This document shows positions 57,201 through 64,000 of a DNA stretch of 64,000 nt, one piece after another; position 1 is the stretch's first letter, and each line of letters begins with the position of its first letter. The notes under the pieces are model-generated. The model was not told the origin of the DNA, ran no database searches, and saw only the letters and a program-made list of their open reading frames with translations. The translations under genes were made by a program, and so were the position numbers. The stretch spans positions 36,912,151-36,976,150 of the forward strand of contig NC_054877.1 of assembly GCF_018320785.1 (NCBI RefSeq), in the 5' to 3' direction. The stretch is from Cheilinus undulatus. Lineage: Eukaryota > Chordata > Actinopteri > Labriformes > Labridae.

Positions 57201-60200
57201 TGTATTGTCATCATGTCTGGTTACATTAATGCCATTTAGGACAAGTGATGATGTAACAGGAAATTAAAGGCTTCCATTTTAATGAAGATTTCACCAATAT
57301 TCCTTGAAACTGTTTAAGGGGCAAGGGAGCACTCAAAATCAAGGGGAAGGGGTAAACATCACAGTCCAGAATGACAGACCCAAAAAATTTCCTATGAGCC
57401 TTAACTTATTTTTTAACCAATGTGTTTCGTCTGGACTTTTTGTCTTAAAACGCAAAAGAAAAAACCTTATCAAAAATTAAATCTCAAAAGATTTTAAAAC
57501 AGTAAACATTAATGACGAGAGGTTTTTCGCAAAAACTTGTTCCCCCATCTTGTTGGGAAAATAGAATTAAAAAAACTAACTCTGTGACCTAAAGTCTTCA
57601 GCATATTCACATTTTTATAAGAAAAAGTCCTTTCACTTTCGGGAATTTGACTCCTCTTTTAAAGTGCAGTGTCTCTAATGGGACAAATCACAGCCTCTCT
57701 GTGTCTTTTTCTCTCTGAGTCATTCAGGTTCTCTTCTACAGTTTCAAAGTCTGTGCACATGCTCAGTTCAGCATAGCATGAAGTGATGACGGAACAGCCT
57801 GCCATAGGTTGTCAAAGCCCAGTCGCAATGCATTCAGGGATACAAAAAGACAAAATGGTGACGGGTTAACCAGCAAACTACGGGAACATTTCAAAAATAG
57901 ATTATACCTGGATAACAAAACGCCCAATATCAGAGTTACTGGTGTGAATTTCACCTCTAAAGACCCCAGAATGTTTGAGGCTCACTAGAAAATGTTCTGT
58001 AAGAGCTATGAAGGCATGGATAGCATCATTAGAACGGCACAATAGAGGGCTATCAGAGGAAAAACAAGTTATTTAACTCTGAATAACACGTGTCTCTTTT
58101 TGACGACAACGCCGTCCCCAGTTGAGATTAGGGATGCAAGCATTGGAGTTTTTGCTGATATCTGATATGGTGGTATTCACAAAATGACTATTATAACTAT
58201 ATTTTAATGTAGTTCTACCTAAAAATCCCATTCATGAACGCCACAATTTAAAGTTGGAGGATTAACAAATAAAGATCCCAAATTAAAGTCCTTAAAACAC
58301 ACTTTATGTGTTAACCATTGCTGCCAGAGCTAAAGACCTATAAAGGCAAGGGCAGCACTGGGATTTTAAAGCCATCATATTTGGCCACTCCACCACAGCA
58401 TCAGTAAAATCTGTTACTCTGACATGGACAGATTTTCTTCCTGAAGTACTTTTTAATTTCATGTATTTTGAACATGGCTGGGCAATAATCAAAATTTAGT
58501 TTTAATCGCAGTACAACCCATGGCAGTTTTCAAATCACATGCAATATTTATTTAACCTGAAATGTGTCAAAATACAAAATACATGGTGCAAACATTCAAG
58601 TGTCAATTTTTTAGAACAGTTTTAAAAAACTGTACCTTCCTGATTTTTGTGTGTTTGTCGTATTAGAAACGAGTCAGACATAACATCGTTATTCCCTTCA
58701 GTACAACAGATTGTATCATATCATTTTTACAGAATGAAGGTGGAATAAGGAGGAACTCTCCTCAGAAACATCAGTGGAAATCTGACAGCAGTGATTCTGA
58801 TCTCTCTTTTTTTATTTAGGATATTTTATGACTTTTAGCTTTTGTGCAGGGATGTGAAACTAAAAGTCAAAAGTCTGCAGACTACAATCAGTTGAACCAC
58901 TGCTGTGGTAGCACATTTACCATTTCAACACTGAGCCAATATCTAAGGAGTTATTTTTGTTAGAATATTCATAACTTGCTATTTTTTTTCCTCACAGGCT
59001 TGCTCTAAAGGTGAAGTTAAATTCAAAATCATTCCTGCCTCCTCCAATGCAGAAATGTCGCCAAAGAAGAAGAAGGTACAGTAAATTTGACAGTAAATAC
59101 TCCATGCTGTGTGGAGTTTATGTAAGCATGCAATGCCGCTGCATGTGTAAGGCTGCCCACATGGTTCCAGTAAAAGAGATGAAATCACTGGTATCTCCTG
59201 TGTTTAGTTTTATGTTGTTACTGCCACGATGCTGTCAATGCAGCAGGGTGATGTCAGGAAGAAAATTCAAATCAGACGGACGAAAAAGACACGAACCATT
59301 ACACATGAAGTATTTTATTATTTGAAAACATAATTAATCACATGTCCATGTCTGGCTGCTGGAACGCAGCGTTTATAATTGATCTATTTACCTTATGTGG
59401 AAAATGTAGGTCCCATGATGCTCCTTGTTTACGTTTCTAGGATGCCATCATTACATACATGAACTGGATGCTGGGAATTGTTAGTACAGGGAGGATTTGT
59501 TAGGGATTATGACAAATGATGTCTTTCACCGTGGTCGTTCCTCAAAAATGACACCAACATATGGGAAAATACACCGGACAGAGACATTGTGTCCATCGCC
59601 AGGACAGAGGAGACGCTCACAGAGCTGCAGCAAAGACAGAAGGCGGATTAATAGATACAATTTTTCTTTGTCATCTGTTTGAAGGCAGGAACTGTTTTCT
59701 TTCCACAGCTGTTTTTGCGTGCTCTGTTTGACTACAATCCTCTGGAGGATCCAGCCGTTCCCTGTAAGGATGCAGCTTTGGCGTTTAAAAGAAGCGACAT
59801 CCTCCAGATTGAGAGCATGGAGGACGACACCTGGTGGCAGGCCTGTCACCTCGGGGAGAGTAGCACCCGGGCTGGACTCATCCCCTCCCAGCAGCTTCAT
59901 GAGAGGTGGTCTATTCCTGATGGATCATGTTTTAAAGATTATGGTTGTCACAATAAGAGGATTGTAAAATTAGATACAGAAAGCCTTCTTGTAAAAATCT
60001 AACAACATCAATACCTGTTCTGGTTATTTCTTTATTCAGTCATTGAAAAATGCAAGTACAGTGCAACAGGAAAACAAAAAAGGAGAGCAAAAACAAGACA
60101 AACTCAACTCAAATGGGCTTGCAGATGGACAAGTGATAGGATGTGCCCATTCTACATGGGGGGCCTGGGTTCAAGTCAGGTCGTTCCCCACTCTCTCATC

Positions 60201-62726
60201 CATGTTTCAGGCTCTATCCACTGCCCTATCTTTGCATAAAGGCAAAAAGCCCCAAAATACATCTTTAAAAAAACAATCAAATGAAGTTTTGGCTTATTTC
60301 AAGTCAAAATTAAAAGAAATAGAACAGCCACCAAGTGGTTATATCCTTAACCATTGAACATTCAATTGCCAGACAGGGAAAGTGCTGTGATGGGCCAGGA
60401 AGAAGGGCTGAGGTGGTCCTGTGAGTTGTAGAAACTTATAAAGGCCCAGTGACCTTTGAACCTTGCACACCAGATGGACTATTTCGAATATCAATTGCAT
60501 GGATGTATTAAACATTAATCAGGGAAACCTCCCATATAAAGTGTTTGGGAAGGGCTGGAATTTTCAAAAAATTCCCAGAAAGTGATTGGACAAATGTTCT
60601 GTCACATTCATTACAAGTCATTCACAGCAACAAGACAAAATGAAGTAGCTTTGGTTTTAACATGAGCTCGGCAAGCAGATGCTGTCATTGCCTACAAACA
60701 GCGGAGCTTGGTGGTGGATGAGACTCATACCGAGGCTGTTCAGGAGAAGTGCATAAACATCATGTCAGCAAGTCAAGCTTTTAGCGTGGCTCTGTGCTCT
60801 TGTTTTAATAAAGAAATGTGGTGGAGGTCTGATTAAACTACTGTGTTTCTCTACTGTGCTACATCTAAGCTAACTGCTAACCTGGTGGTAGTCATTGTAT
60901 ATATTGGCTTACAGTGCAGTTCAAACCCATCTGTAACGATTGTAAACTCATGTGGAAGCAGGTTGGGAGAAGAGCAAAAATATCTATTCTGTTAGTGTTG
61001 CTCTTTGCTCTCGTTTTAAAAAAGAAATGTGGCCCAGTTCTGATAAAACTGCCGCTGTGGCTACATCCACATTAATCACAAACTCACACCACAACCTCAC
61101 CCTCAAACCCCCTGTAACTATTGCAAACTCATGCCCATCAGGTCAGCAGAGGAGTGAAAACATCTTTTCCATCTTGAAAAGTTTTCAAGGCAGTTCTGTG
61201 CTCTTTATTTTATAAAGAAATGTGGTACAATCCCAATAAAAAGGCTGCTATTCTATAGCTCCATCCAAGCTAATTGCTACACCAGTGACAGCCATTGCTA
61301 TTTGCTTCCAAAGGCCATAAACCAAGGCCATAGCTATTGCCTCATTCTCCTCAAATGACACTGATTGGTCACAACTGTTTTCAGTTTAGCACAAACATAG
61401 ATTGGACCTTTTTGCAAGATGGATTTGCCTGATGACAGCCAGGGAGACAGGTTAATCCATCTGCTCTGCAAGGTTACATTTATGAAAAGTTTGACGAAAT
61501 TCCCTTAAAGTGTTCTTGAGAAATGATGTTCACAAGCAAAGAATGAACATAAGCACAACTGACCTTGACTTTTCCTTAAAATCTAGTAAATTCCTTCTTG
61601 AGTCAGGGCTGGCTGTTCTTCAGAACTACATCTTACCTCCCAATTTTGTATTAGTTCTTTCTTAAGTCATAGTGAATATTTGTGAAAAGTTGAAAGAAAA
61701 TTTAAAGCTTTATTGAGGTATTATGTTCACAAGCAAAGGATTAACATTGGGCTCAACAGCTTTGACTTTTTTCCTTCAAAATCGAGGCAGTTCATCCATG
61801 AGTCAGAGTGGACAATTGTGCAAAGTTTAAAGAAAGTGTACCCAAACATTATTGAAATATTGCATTCAAAGGCAAGGGATAAAAATACGCCCCATTCACC
61901 TTGACTTGAAAACATAATGCCTCTGGCTTTGACTGTTTTGTTTGTTCAGAGGCATAAAAAGAAGACAGAAGTGCTCATGGGATGTCTAGAAAACGAACAA
62001 TTGGCCATATTAATTACAATTATTGAGTCTGTAGCAATGAGATATACTGAACAAGAAAGTCTTGCTTGCCCTACTGGCAGATCATCTTACTACCAACTAT
62101 TCATAGTTTATATCTTGAGTTGAAAGGTGTTTTTGGCTTAAAATAAGGTATTTTTAAAAGAAATACACTTGCTTAGATTGGAGTTTTTGCAGTGTAAACT
62201 CCTGCATACTGTCTGAATTGCACCAAAACATTGACATTGCTTCATTCCAGACACATTGCCAGTGTTTCTGTGCAATTTGGACAGTGTTCTCTATTGTCTT
62301 TAGCAGCAGGTCAGATCTTTGAATAATAGATTGTATTGTTTTCAGTAAGCACAACCATGAATTGTTTAAGCAACTACAGTTTTGACAACCTTGTTGAAGA
62401 TATTGAATCTAAAATATGTTTTGATTTGTCTTTGTCCATTCGTCTGTCTGCAGGAGAGTTGCACTACAGCGTCCCAAAGCTCTCTTCAAGCCTCAACGAG
62501 TCAAACCACCAGGTGACGAGCAAACATTTGTCCATAAAAATCAGCCCACCTGAAAGGAATAAAACCTTTTAACACTCTCCAATAAACACATTGAAAGTCC
62601 TTTTAGTGCCGAGCTGAGAGGTGACAGGTCATGTCTGAAGATCACGGTCATGGTTGAGCTCTGCTGCCCTGCTGTTGTACTCACTGCTTTTGTTTTTCTC
62701 CACATGCTGCACAGATGACAGAGAAG
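36152..62726 (+). CDS. mpp7: MPP7-like MAGUK scaffold protein (5' part; continues beyond window)
   Basis: Exons: 36152-36244, 38913-38990, 45677-45757, 50123-50257, 55468-55549, 56667-56752, 58998-59075, 59709-59905, 62454-62512, and a possible 12-nt exon at 62715-62726. All are phase-compatible and give about 300 residues. Domain order is MAGUK: L27 repeats (about 10-112), PDZ (about 115-205, carboxylate loop PLGATI), SH3 (212-277, ALFDYNP and DDTWWQA), then the basic start of the HOOK region. The GUK domain lies beyond 64000. Family members bind LIN7 and DLG1 through L27 domains and organise epithelial polarity and tight junctions at the cell cortex. MPP7 is preferred over MPP3 because ERRVALQRP resembles human MPP7 ERRLALRRP and because WAC is adjacent. 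The N-terminus is shorter than in other MPP7 proteins, and divergence suggests a teleost duplicate (inference). Confidence 0.88.
36386..38375 (+). mobile_element. Degenerate Tc1-family transposon, interrupted by a MITE
   Basis: The left end has CAGAAAGTATCCAGACCCCC and the right end GAAGTGAAGG...GGCTGAGTAC, a Tc1 pattern common in fish. Plus-strand fragments between 36766 and 37604 preserve transposase pieces in shifting frames: helix-turn-helix region ([14 protein letters not shown]), [12 protein letters not shown] and [14 protein letters not shown], where the catalytic-Glu region reads IKSLERPE. Frameshifts and substitutions make it inactive. Its right terminal repeat is split by the 465-bp insertion at 37829-38293. 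It lies in mpp7 intron 1. Confidence 0.82.
37829..38293. mobile_element. MITE with AGCTGAAAATAGC tandem repeats, nested in a Tc1 terminal repeat
   Basis: It is bounded by TGTGGGGATGCTGAG and the inverse CTCAGCATCCCCACT; the right terminus is itself a near-palindrome (AGTGTGGATGCT/CAGCATCCCCACT). The interior 37870-38105 is a degenerate array of ~12-24-bp units built on TAGCTGAAAATAGCAT. Tc1 right-end sequence (CTGCAACATAACAAAA) resumes just after it, which proves the nesting order. Superfamily unassigned. Confidence 0.75.
38376..38912 (+). other. mpp7 intron 1, remainder
   Basis: AT-rich intronic sequence between the Tc1 element and exon 2. I see no gene or clear repeat. Confidence 0.5.
38913..38990 (+). 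CDS. mpp7: mpp7 exon 2 (L27)
   Basis: It encodes [20 protein letters not shown] then MILASD, aligning to human [20 protein letters not shown]. Acceptor ATTTGACAG, donor AGAT/GTGAGT. In phase 0 on both sides. Confidence 0.9.
39695..41320 (-). mobile_element. Complete Tc1-family transposon with IR/DR-type ends
   Basis: A TA duplication flanks both ends (39693-39694 and 41321-41322). The terminal repeats are about 216 bp and roughly 95% identical between 39695-39910 and 41105-41320. Each carries an outer motif (CACACGTG..CAAAATTG.TGGTACCC) and an inner motif (GGACAAAAATGATGGTACCC), the inverted/direct-repeat architecture of Sleeping Beauty-like elements. The total of 1626 bp is standard. The transposase gene between the repeats has no stop or frameshift. 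It lies in mpp7 intron 2, opposite to mpp7. Confidence 0.93.
39914..40939 (-). CDS. Tc1-family DD34E transposase (apparently intact)
   Basis: A 341-codon frame from the ATG of [18 protein letters not shown]; an in-frame ATG at 40975 would add 12 residues but does not resemble family N-termini. In order: paired-like helix-turn-helix DNA-binding domains (about 1-110, with [14 protein letters not shown] as the hook/NLS-like basic stretch), then the DDE catalytic core. First Asp: [14 protein letters not shown]. Second: [11 protein letters not shown]. Glu: INPIEHLW, with exactly 34 residues between the last two, giving DD34E. The glycine-rich box is [12 protein letters not shown], differing from the common VWGCF. 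Length matches active fish Tc1 transposases (about 340). It carries out cut-and-paste transposition at TA sites. Whether this copy is active cannot be judged from sequence. Confidence 0.92.
   Translation of the reverse strand: MDQRKQRRELSQEIRKKIIDKHVEGKGYKTISKQLDVPVTTFAHIIQKFKIHGTVANLPGCGRRRKIDDKSKRRIIQMVTKEPRTTSKDIKGELQGQGTSVSDHTIRHCLSQSGLHGRRPRRTPLLQTNHKKARLEFAKLHVDKPQSFWENVLWTDETKLELFGKAHLLYVDRRKNEAYQEKNTVKHGGGSVMSWDCFAASGTGCFESVQGTMKSQDYQGILERNVQPSVRKLGLSRRSWVLQQDNDPKHTAKNTQEWLRAKNWTILKWPSMSPDINPIEHLWKELKHAVWKRHPSNLRQLEQFAHEEWAKIPAEGCRSLIESYRNHLIAVIASKGCVTKY
41321..44718 (+). other. mpp7 intron 2, middle part
   Basis: No gene seen. From 41440 to about 42240 the sequence resembles dispersed fish repeats (AGAAGCTGCAAGCAGCGGC; TTGCAAGGCAGATGGATTCG; GTCTGTGTGACGTCAGCCGT) without clear ends. 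The remainder to 44718 shows nothing recognisable. Confidence 0.4.
44719..45223. mobile_element. hAT-like MITE with TGGCAAAA repeats (second copy)
   Basis: It begins CAGTGTTACTCAACCCTGCT, as does 56-670, and ends GTTTTGGAACCACTG. The body is the same purine-rich GTGGCAAAAATGG array. Just beyond, at 45228-45260, GGGGTTGAATACTTTTTTGT and GCACTGTA look like a Tc1-type end. Confidence 0.6.
45677..45757 (+). CDS. mpp7: mpp7 exon 3 (second L27)
   Basis: It encodes [20 protein letters not shown] then FSKPHFK, aligning to human LAEELQ...SEIRELLKLLSKPNVK. Acceptor GCTTACAG, donor AAG/GTGAGG. Confidence 0.9.
45758..50122 (+). other. mpp7 intron 3
   Basis: 4.4 kb. A Tc1-like end fragment lies at 47120-47215 (listed separately), and around 46830-46900 a GC-richer stretch (GTGACGTCACACTACCAG) may be repeat-derived. 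Otherwise nothing recognised. Confidence 0.5.
47120..47215. mobile_element. Tc1-like end fragment, copy 2
   Basis: Diverged direct copy of the 31785-31875 segment (TTCATATAGGGCCAGATAGG; AAAAGTGCATTTTGTATTTA). A solo fragment. Confidence 0.45.
50123..50257 (+). CDS. mpp7: mpp7 exon 4 (L27 end, start of PDZ)
   Basis: It encodes [20 protein letters not shown] then IPDD...[15 protein letters not shown], aligning to human [20 protein letters not shown]. Acceptor TTTTCTGCAG. The donor CTG/GTTGGT is weak, but it is the only one that joins in frame to GATIKK in exon 5. Confidence 0.9.
51102..51540. mobile_element. hAT MITE nested in the TTAA element
   Basis: The ends are CAGTGTTAATTTTGACAGC and the inverse of CAGTGTTAATTTTGTTGCC. 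Flanking 8-mers CTGGTGAC (51094-51101) and CTGATGAC (51541-51548) match 7/8. The interior has repeated TTTTAGTC motifs. Confidence 0.82.
51876..51907. repeat. Short tandem repeat, TTTAGTAG units
   Basis: Three to four direct repeats of about nine bases (TTTAGTAGT). Confidence 0.6.
52293..53562. mobile_element. Possible hAT-type element
   Basis: The left TAGGTGGGGTGACAAGATC and the right (inverse) TAGAGGTGTGACGAGAC are similar. The right end GTCTCGTCACACCTCTA is a familiar fish hAT terminus. Flanking 8-mers agree only 5/8, so the pairing is uncertain. Confidence 0.4.
53917..53940. repeat. Poly(A) tract
   Basis: An uninterrupted run of 24 A. No retroposed gene is recognised directly upstream. 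Confidence 0.9.
53941..55467 (+). other. mpp7 intron 4, distal part
   Basis: AT-rich intron; I see no gene or bounded repeat. The 88- and 110-codon frames near 54060-54420 are on opposite strands and look like chance. Confidence 0.5.
55468..55549 (+). CDS. mpp7: mpp7 exon 5 (PDZ)
   Basis: It encodes [20 protein letters not shown] then GGAADKS, nearly identical to human GATIKKDEQTGAIIVARIMR. Acceptor AACCTCAAG, donor AGCG/GTAAGC. This is the most conserved exon of the gene. Confidence 0.95.
55629..56639. mobile_element. hAT-type MITE with internal minisatellite (copy 2), filling mpp7 intron 5
   Basis: The ends TAAGGGTTGTCAAACTCAA and TTGAGTTTGACACCTGT match the copy at 33896-35017. Flanking 8-mers GTTCTATC (55621-55628) and GTTCTTTC (56640-56647) agree 7/8. 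From about 55890 to 56330 lies a degenerate array of ~40-bp units (GAGTTTTAAAGGTCAAAATA plus TGAGATAAAATTTGAAATAA). It makes up about 90% of the 1117-bp intron. Confidence 0.85.
56667..56752 (+). CDS. mpp7: mpp7 exon 6 (PDZ end)
   Basis: It encodes [20 protein letters not shown] then KPKEIVPLL, aligning to human [20 protein letters not shown]. The acceptor TACTTGTGAAG is unusual (purine before AG), with its pyrimidine tract (TTCTTTCTCTTTTTG) in and beside the MITE target duplication. Donor CTG/GTCAGT. Confidence 0.93.
56870..57365. repeat. Probable dispersed repeat
   Basis: TAGCCCTACCCCTAAGTTTT...GGGGTAGGGTGACCTAATTC near the left and AAGGGGCAAGGGAGCAC...AAGGGGAAGGGG near the right suggest an imperfect inverted pair of a fish repeat. 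Boundaries uncertain. Confidence 0.35.
57366..58997 (+). other. mpp7 intron 6, distal part
   Basis: No gene seen. TTAGGGATGCAAGCATTGGA (about 58127) with GCTGATATCTGATATGG resembles the left end of a hAT element whose right end I cannot find. Confidence 0.4.
58998..59075 (+). CDS. mpp7: mpp7 exon 7 (PDZ-SH3 linker)
   Basis: It encodes [20 protein letters not shown] then SPKKKK, aligning to human AQSQGAITFKIIPGSKEETP. Acceptor CCTCACAG, donor AAG/GTACAG. Confidence 0.92.
59076..59708 (+). other. mpp7 intron 7
   Basis: 633 bp with no gene or repeat recognised. Confidence 0.5.
59709..59905 (+). CDS. mpp7: mpp7 exon 8 (SH3)
   Basis: It encodes [20 protein letters not shown], then [24 protein letters not shown] and [13 protein letters not shown], the whole SH3 core. 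It aligns to human [20 protein letters not shown]. Acceptor TTTCCACAG. The donor AGAG/GTGGTC is weak. Confidence 0.93.
60110..60275 (+). mobile_element. tRNA-derived SINE
   Basis: It has a Pol III B-box-like GGTTCAAGTC (60168-60177) preceded by a tRNA-like head, then CCCCACTCTCTCATCC...CACTGCCCTATCT and GGCAAAAAGCCCCAAAA with an A-rich tail. This is the body and tail of a common percomorph SINE, recognised from memory. The head is diverged and the A box is not clear. Confidence 0.65.
61430..61925. repeat. Tandem ~120-bp units of a dispersed fish repeat (array 2)
   Basis: Repeated blocks of ACCTTGACTTTT, AAAATC, TTGAGTCAGGG/GAGTCAGAGT, CAAAGTTTAAAG and TTCTTGAGAAATGATGTTCACAAGCAAAG. Same family as 32750-33262. 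Confidence 0.6.
62454..62512 (+). CDS. mpp7: mpp7 exon 9 (start of HOOK region)
   Basis: After acceptor GTCTGCAG it completes the split Arg codon and encodes [19 protein letters not shown], aligning to human RLALRRPEILVQPLKV. Basic, as expected after the SH3 domain. Donor CCAG/GTGACG leaves phase 1. Confidence 0.85.
62715..62726 (+). CDS. mpp7: Candidate 12-nt mpp7 microexon
   Basis: ATGACAGAGAAG is bracketed by a strong acceptor (TTTCTCCACATGCTGCACAG) and donor (AAG/GTAATG). It fits phase 1 on both sides and would insert four residues, DDRE, after VKPP. Human MPP3 has KPPYDQPCDKE at this point, which makes an insertion plausible. It is inferred, not proven. Confidence 0.4.
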
Positions 62727-63640
62727 GTAATGTTTGTGTGTGTGAGCTGGAAAACTTACCTTCAACATGATTCAAATGATATAAAACACATGTATACATT
62801 TTGTTTTGGTTTGAGATTTTTCAGTGATTTAGAGAGGAGTAGCATCCAAATTTAGTAATGTATTTCCTCAAAGCATCATATTTCAATAAATCAGAGGACT
62901 CTGTTAAATGTTCTGTTCTCATATCCAAGCAAGTTCAAAGTATCTGGCTGTCTGCTGTGCCCTTTTTCCTTTCCCCAGTATTTCCAGAGTAAGGTTGTTA
63001 TTAATATTTAAAAGTTGTAGATAGGATTTCAGGATGAAACTATTATTAGGATTTGCAAACTGTTCTCCCTTCAACAGGAAGGCTGACATTATTGCAGCCT
63101 GAGAGGGAAAACTGAGAGGTTAAGGACAAGCTTCTTTCCTCTAGCCGTCAGACCGTTAAATCACGCAAGTGTTGAGCTAACTGACTGAACGTCGCATTTG
63201 TACCTCCAGTGCACAGCACATTCAAATGTTGTCTGTCATTCTTTATAATCCCCAGTTACAAAGAAAACTGGGACATTTTTCAATATACATGCATTTTAAA
63301 GTTGATGCCTGCAACATGTTACAAAAAAAGTTGGGACGGGGTAAAAACAGACTGAGAAGGTTGCTTCAAGAAACACCTGGAACATTCCTCAGCTAAGTAG
63401 GTGAATTGGTAACAGGTGGTAGTATTGTGATTATGTATTAAAGGAACCCTCCTGAAACACTTATTTAGCTGTATTATAATATGGCCTTTTTCAAAATGTA
63501 AACCCCTTTTCTTAAAACAAAATGATCTTTTTAATTTAATTAACAATGTGGAAGGGCACATTGACTAAACCATTTGGAAAGTAATGCCAGACTTCATAGC
63601 TTAACCATGATGTGCACAAACATAAGGATGCTAAAGGAAG
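62727..63640 (+). other. mpp7 intron beyond the last recognised exon
   Basis: No further mpp7 exon is found before the window ends. At about 63250-63450 a dispersed repeat fragment is recognisable (GTTACAAAAAAAGTTGGGAC; TAACAGGTGGTAGTATTGTG). Confidence 0.4.
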
Positions 63641-64000
63641 ATGATGATATATGTTAAAAGTAGCAAAAGTAGGTTAAAAGTATCAAAAAGTGGAAAAAAT
63701 TTGACAGCTAAAGTAATAAAATAAGGTAAAAAGATAACAAAATATTTTAAAAGTAGCAAAAGTGGGTTTAAAGTAGCAAAAAAATGAAAAAAATGACAGC
63801 TCAAGTAGTAAAATTAGGTAAAAAGATGACAAATATGTTAAAAGTAGCAAAAGTGGGTTAAGAGTAGCAAAAAGTGGCAAAATTTGACAGCTTAAGTAGT
63901 AAAATTAGGTAAAATAGATGATGAATTATGTTAAAATGTCTCAAAAATGGGTAAAAAAATTGCAAAAATTGACAGCTAAATTAGTTAAAAGGAGGAAAAC
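63640..64000. repeat. Minisatellite, period about 93 bp, running off the window
   Basis: Four units starting near 63645, 63740, 63830 and 63925. Each has GTTAAAAGTAGCAAAAGTGG, AAAAAGTGG..AAAAT, TTGACAGCT, AAGTAGTAAAATTAGG and GATGACAAAT. It is similar in style to the TGGCAAAA arrays in the MITEs at 56-670 and 44719-45223. Confidence 0.8.

Larger units (their letters stand above)
59906..62453 (+). other. mpp7 intron 8
   Basis: Contains a tRNA-derived SINE (60110-60275) and tandem repeat array 2 (61430-61925). No exon or gene seen otherwise. Confidence 0.5.

Noticed and set aside
60121..60200. A tRNA gene from the B-box-like GGTTCAAGTC
   Set aside because: The cloverleaf cannot be completed and the downstream body and A-rich tail match a SINE.

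Overview
The window is vertebrate nuclear DNA, almost certainly from a spiny-rayed (percomorph) teleost. Short exons with GT-AG introns, AT-rich intronic sequence, and a dense load of fish-type DNA transposons (Tc1/mariner, hAT, TTAA-target elements, many MITEs) and one tRNA-derived SINE all point that way. It is not microbial: I see no operons, CRISPR arrays or rRNA.

Two divergently oriented protein genes fill the window. On the minus strand, positions 28744 down to 3672, I could assemble a complete 13-exon WAC gene (WW-domain adaptor with coiled coil). All exon phases match and the predicted protein has 526 residues. On the plus strand, from about 36126 to beyond the right edge, is the 5' two-thirds of an MPP7-type MAGUK gene (membrane palmitoylated protein 7): L27 repeats, PDZ, SH3 and the start of the HOOK region. 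The guanylate-kinase-like half lies outside the window. WAC and MPP7 are also neighbours in other vertebrates, which supports both identities. WAC is a nuclear adaptor for histone H2B ubiquitination and has other roles. MPP7 is a cortical polarity and junction scaffold. The two are linked by position, not by pathway.

Layout. 1-2250: transposon debris downstream of WAC. 2262-3671: probable WAC 3' UTR. 3672-28744: WAC, with large introns 4 and 8 full of transposons; intron 4 also holds an intronless, 3'-truncated copy of a nicotinamide riboside kinase gene on the WAC strand. 28330-29070: CpG-enriched WAC promoter and 5' UTR region. 29080-36125: intergenic or mpp7 5' region, with a second CpG-enriched patch at 30365-30790 that may hold an mpp7 promoter and first exon. 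36126-64000: mpp7 exons and introns, with an apparently intact Tc1-family transposon (transposase on the minus strand at 39914-40939), a nested MITE-in-Tc1 insertion, and several hAT MITEs with readable 8-bp target-site duplications.

No previously undescribed system is evident. The most unusual items are: a hAT MITE that occupies nearly all of an mpp7 intron and abuts its 3' splice site; a candidate 12-nt mpp7 microexon; a compact WAC lacking the middle low-complexity section; the intact Tc1 element; and the repeated pattern of MITEs carrying their own internal minisatellite.
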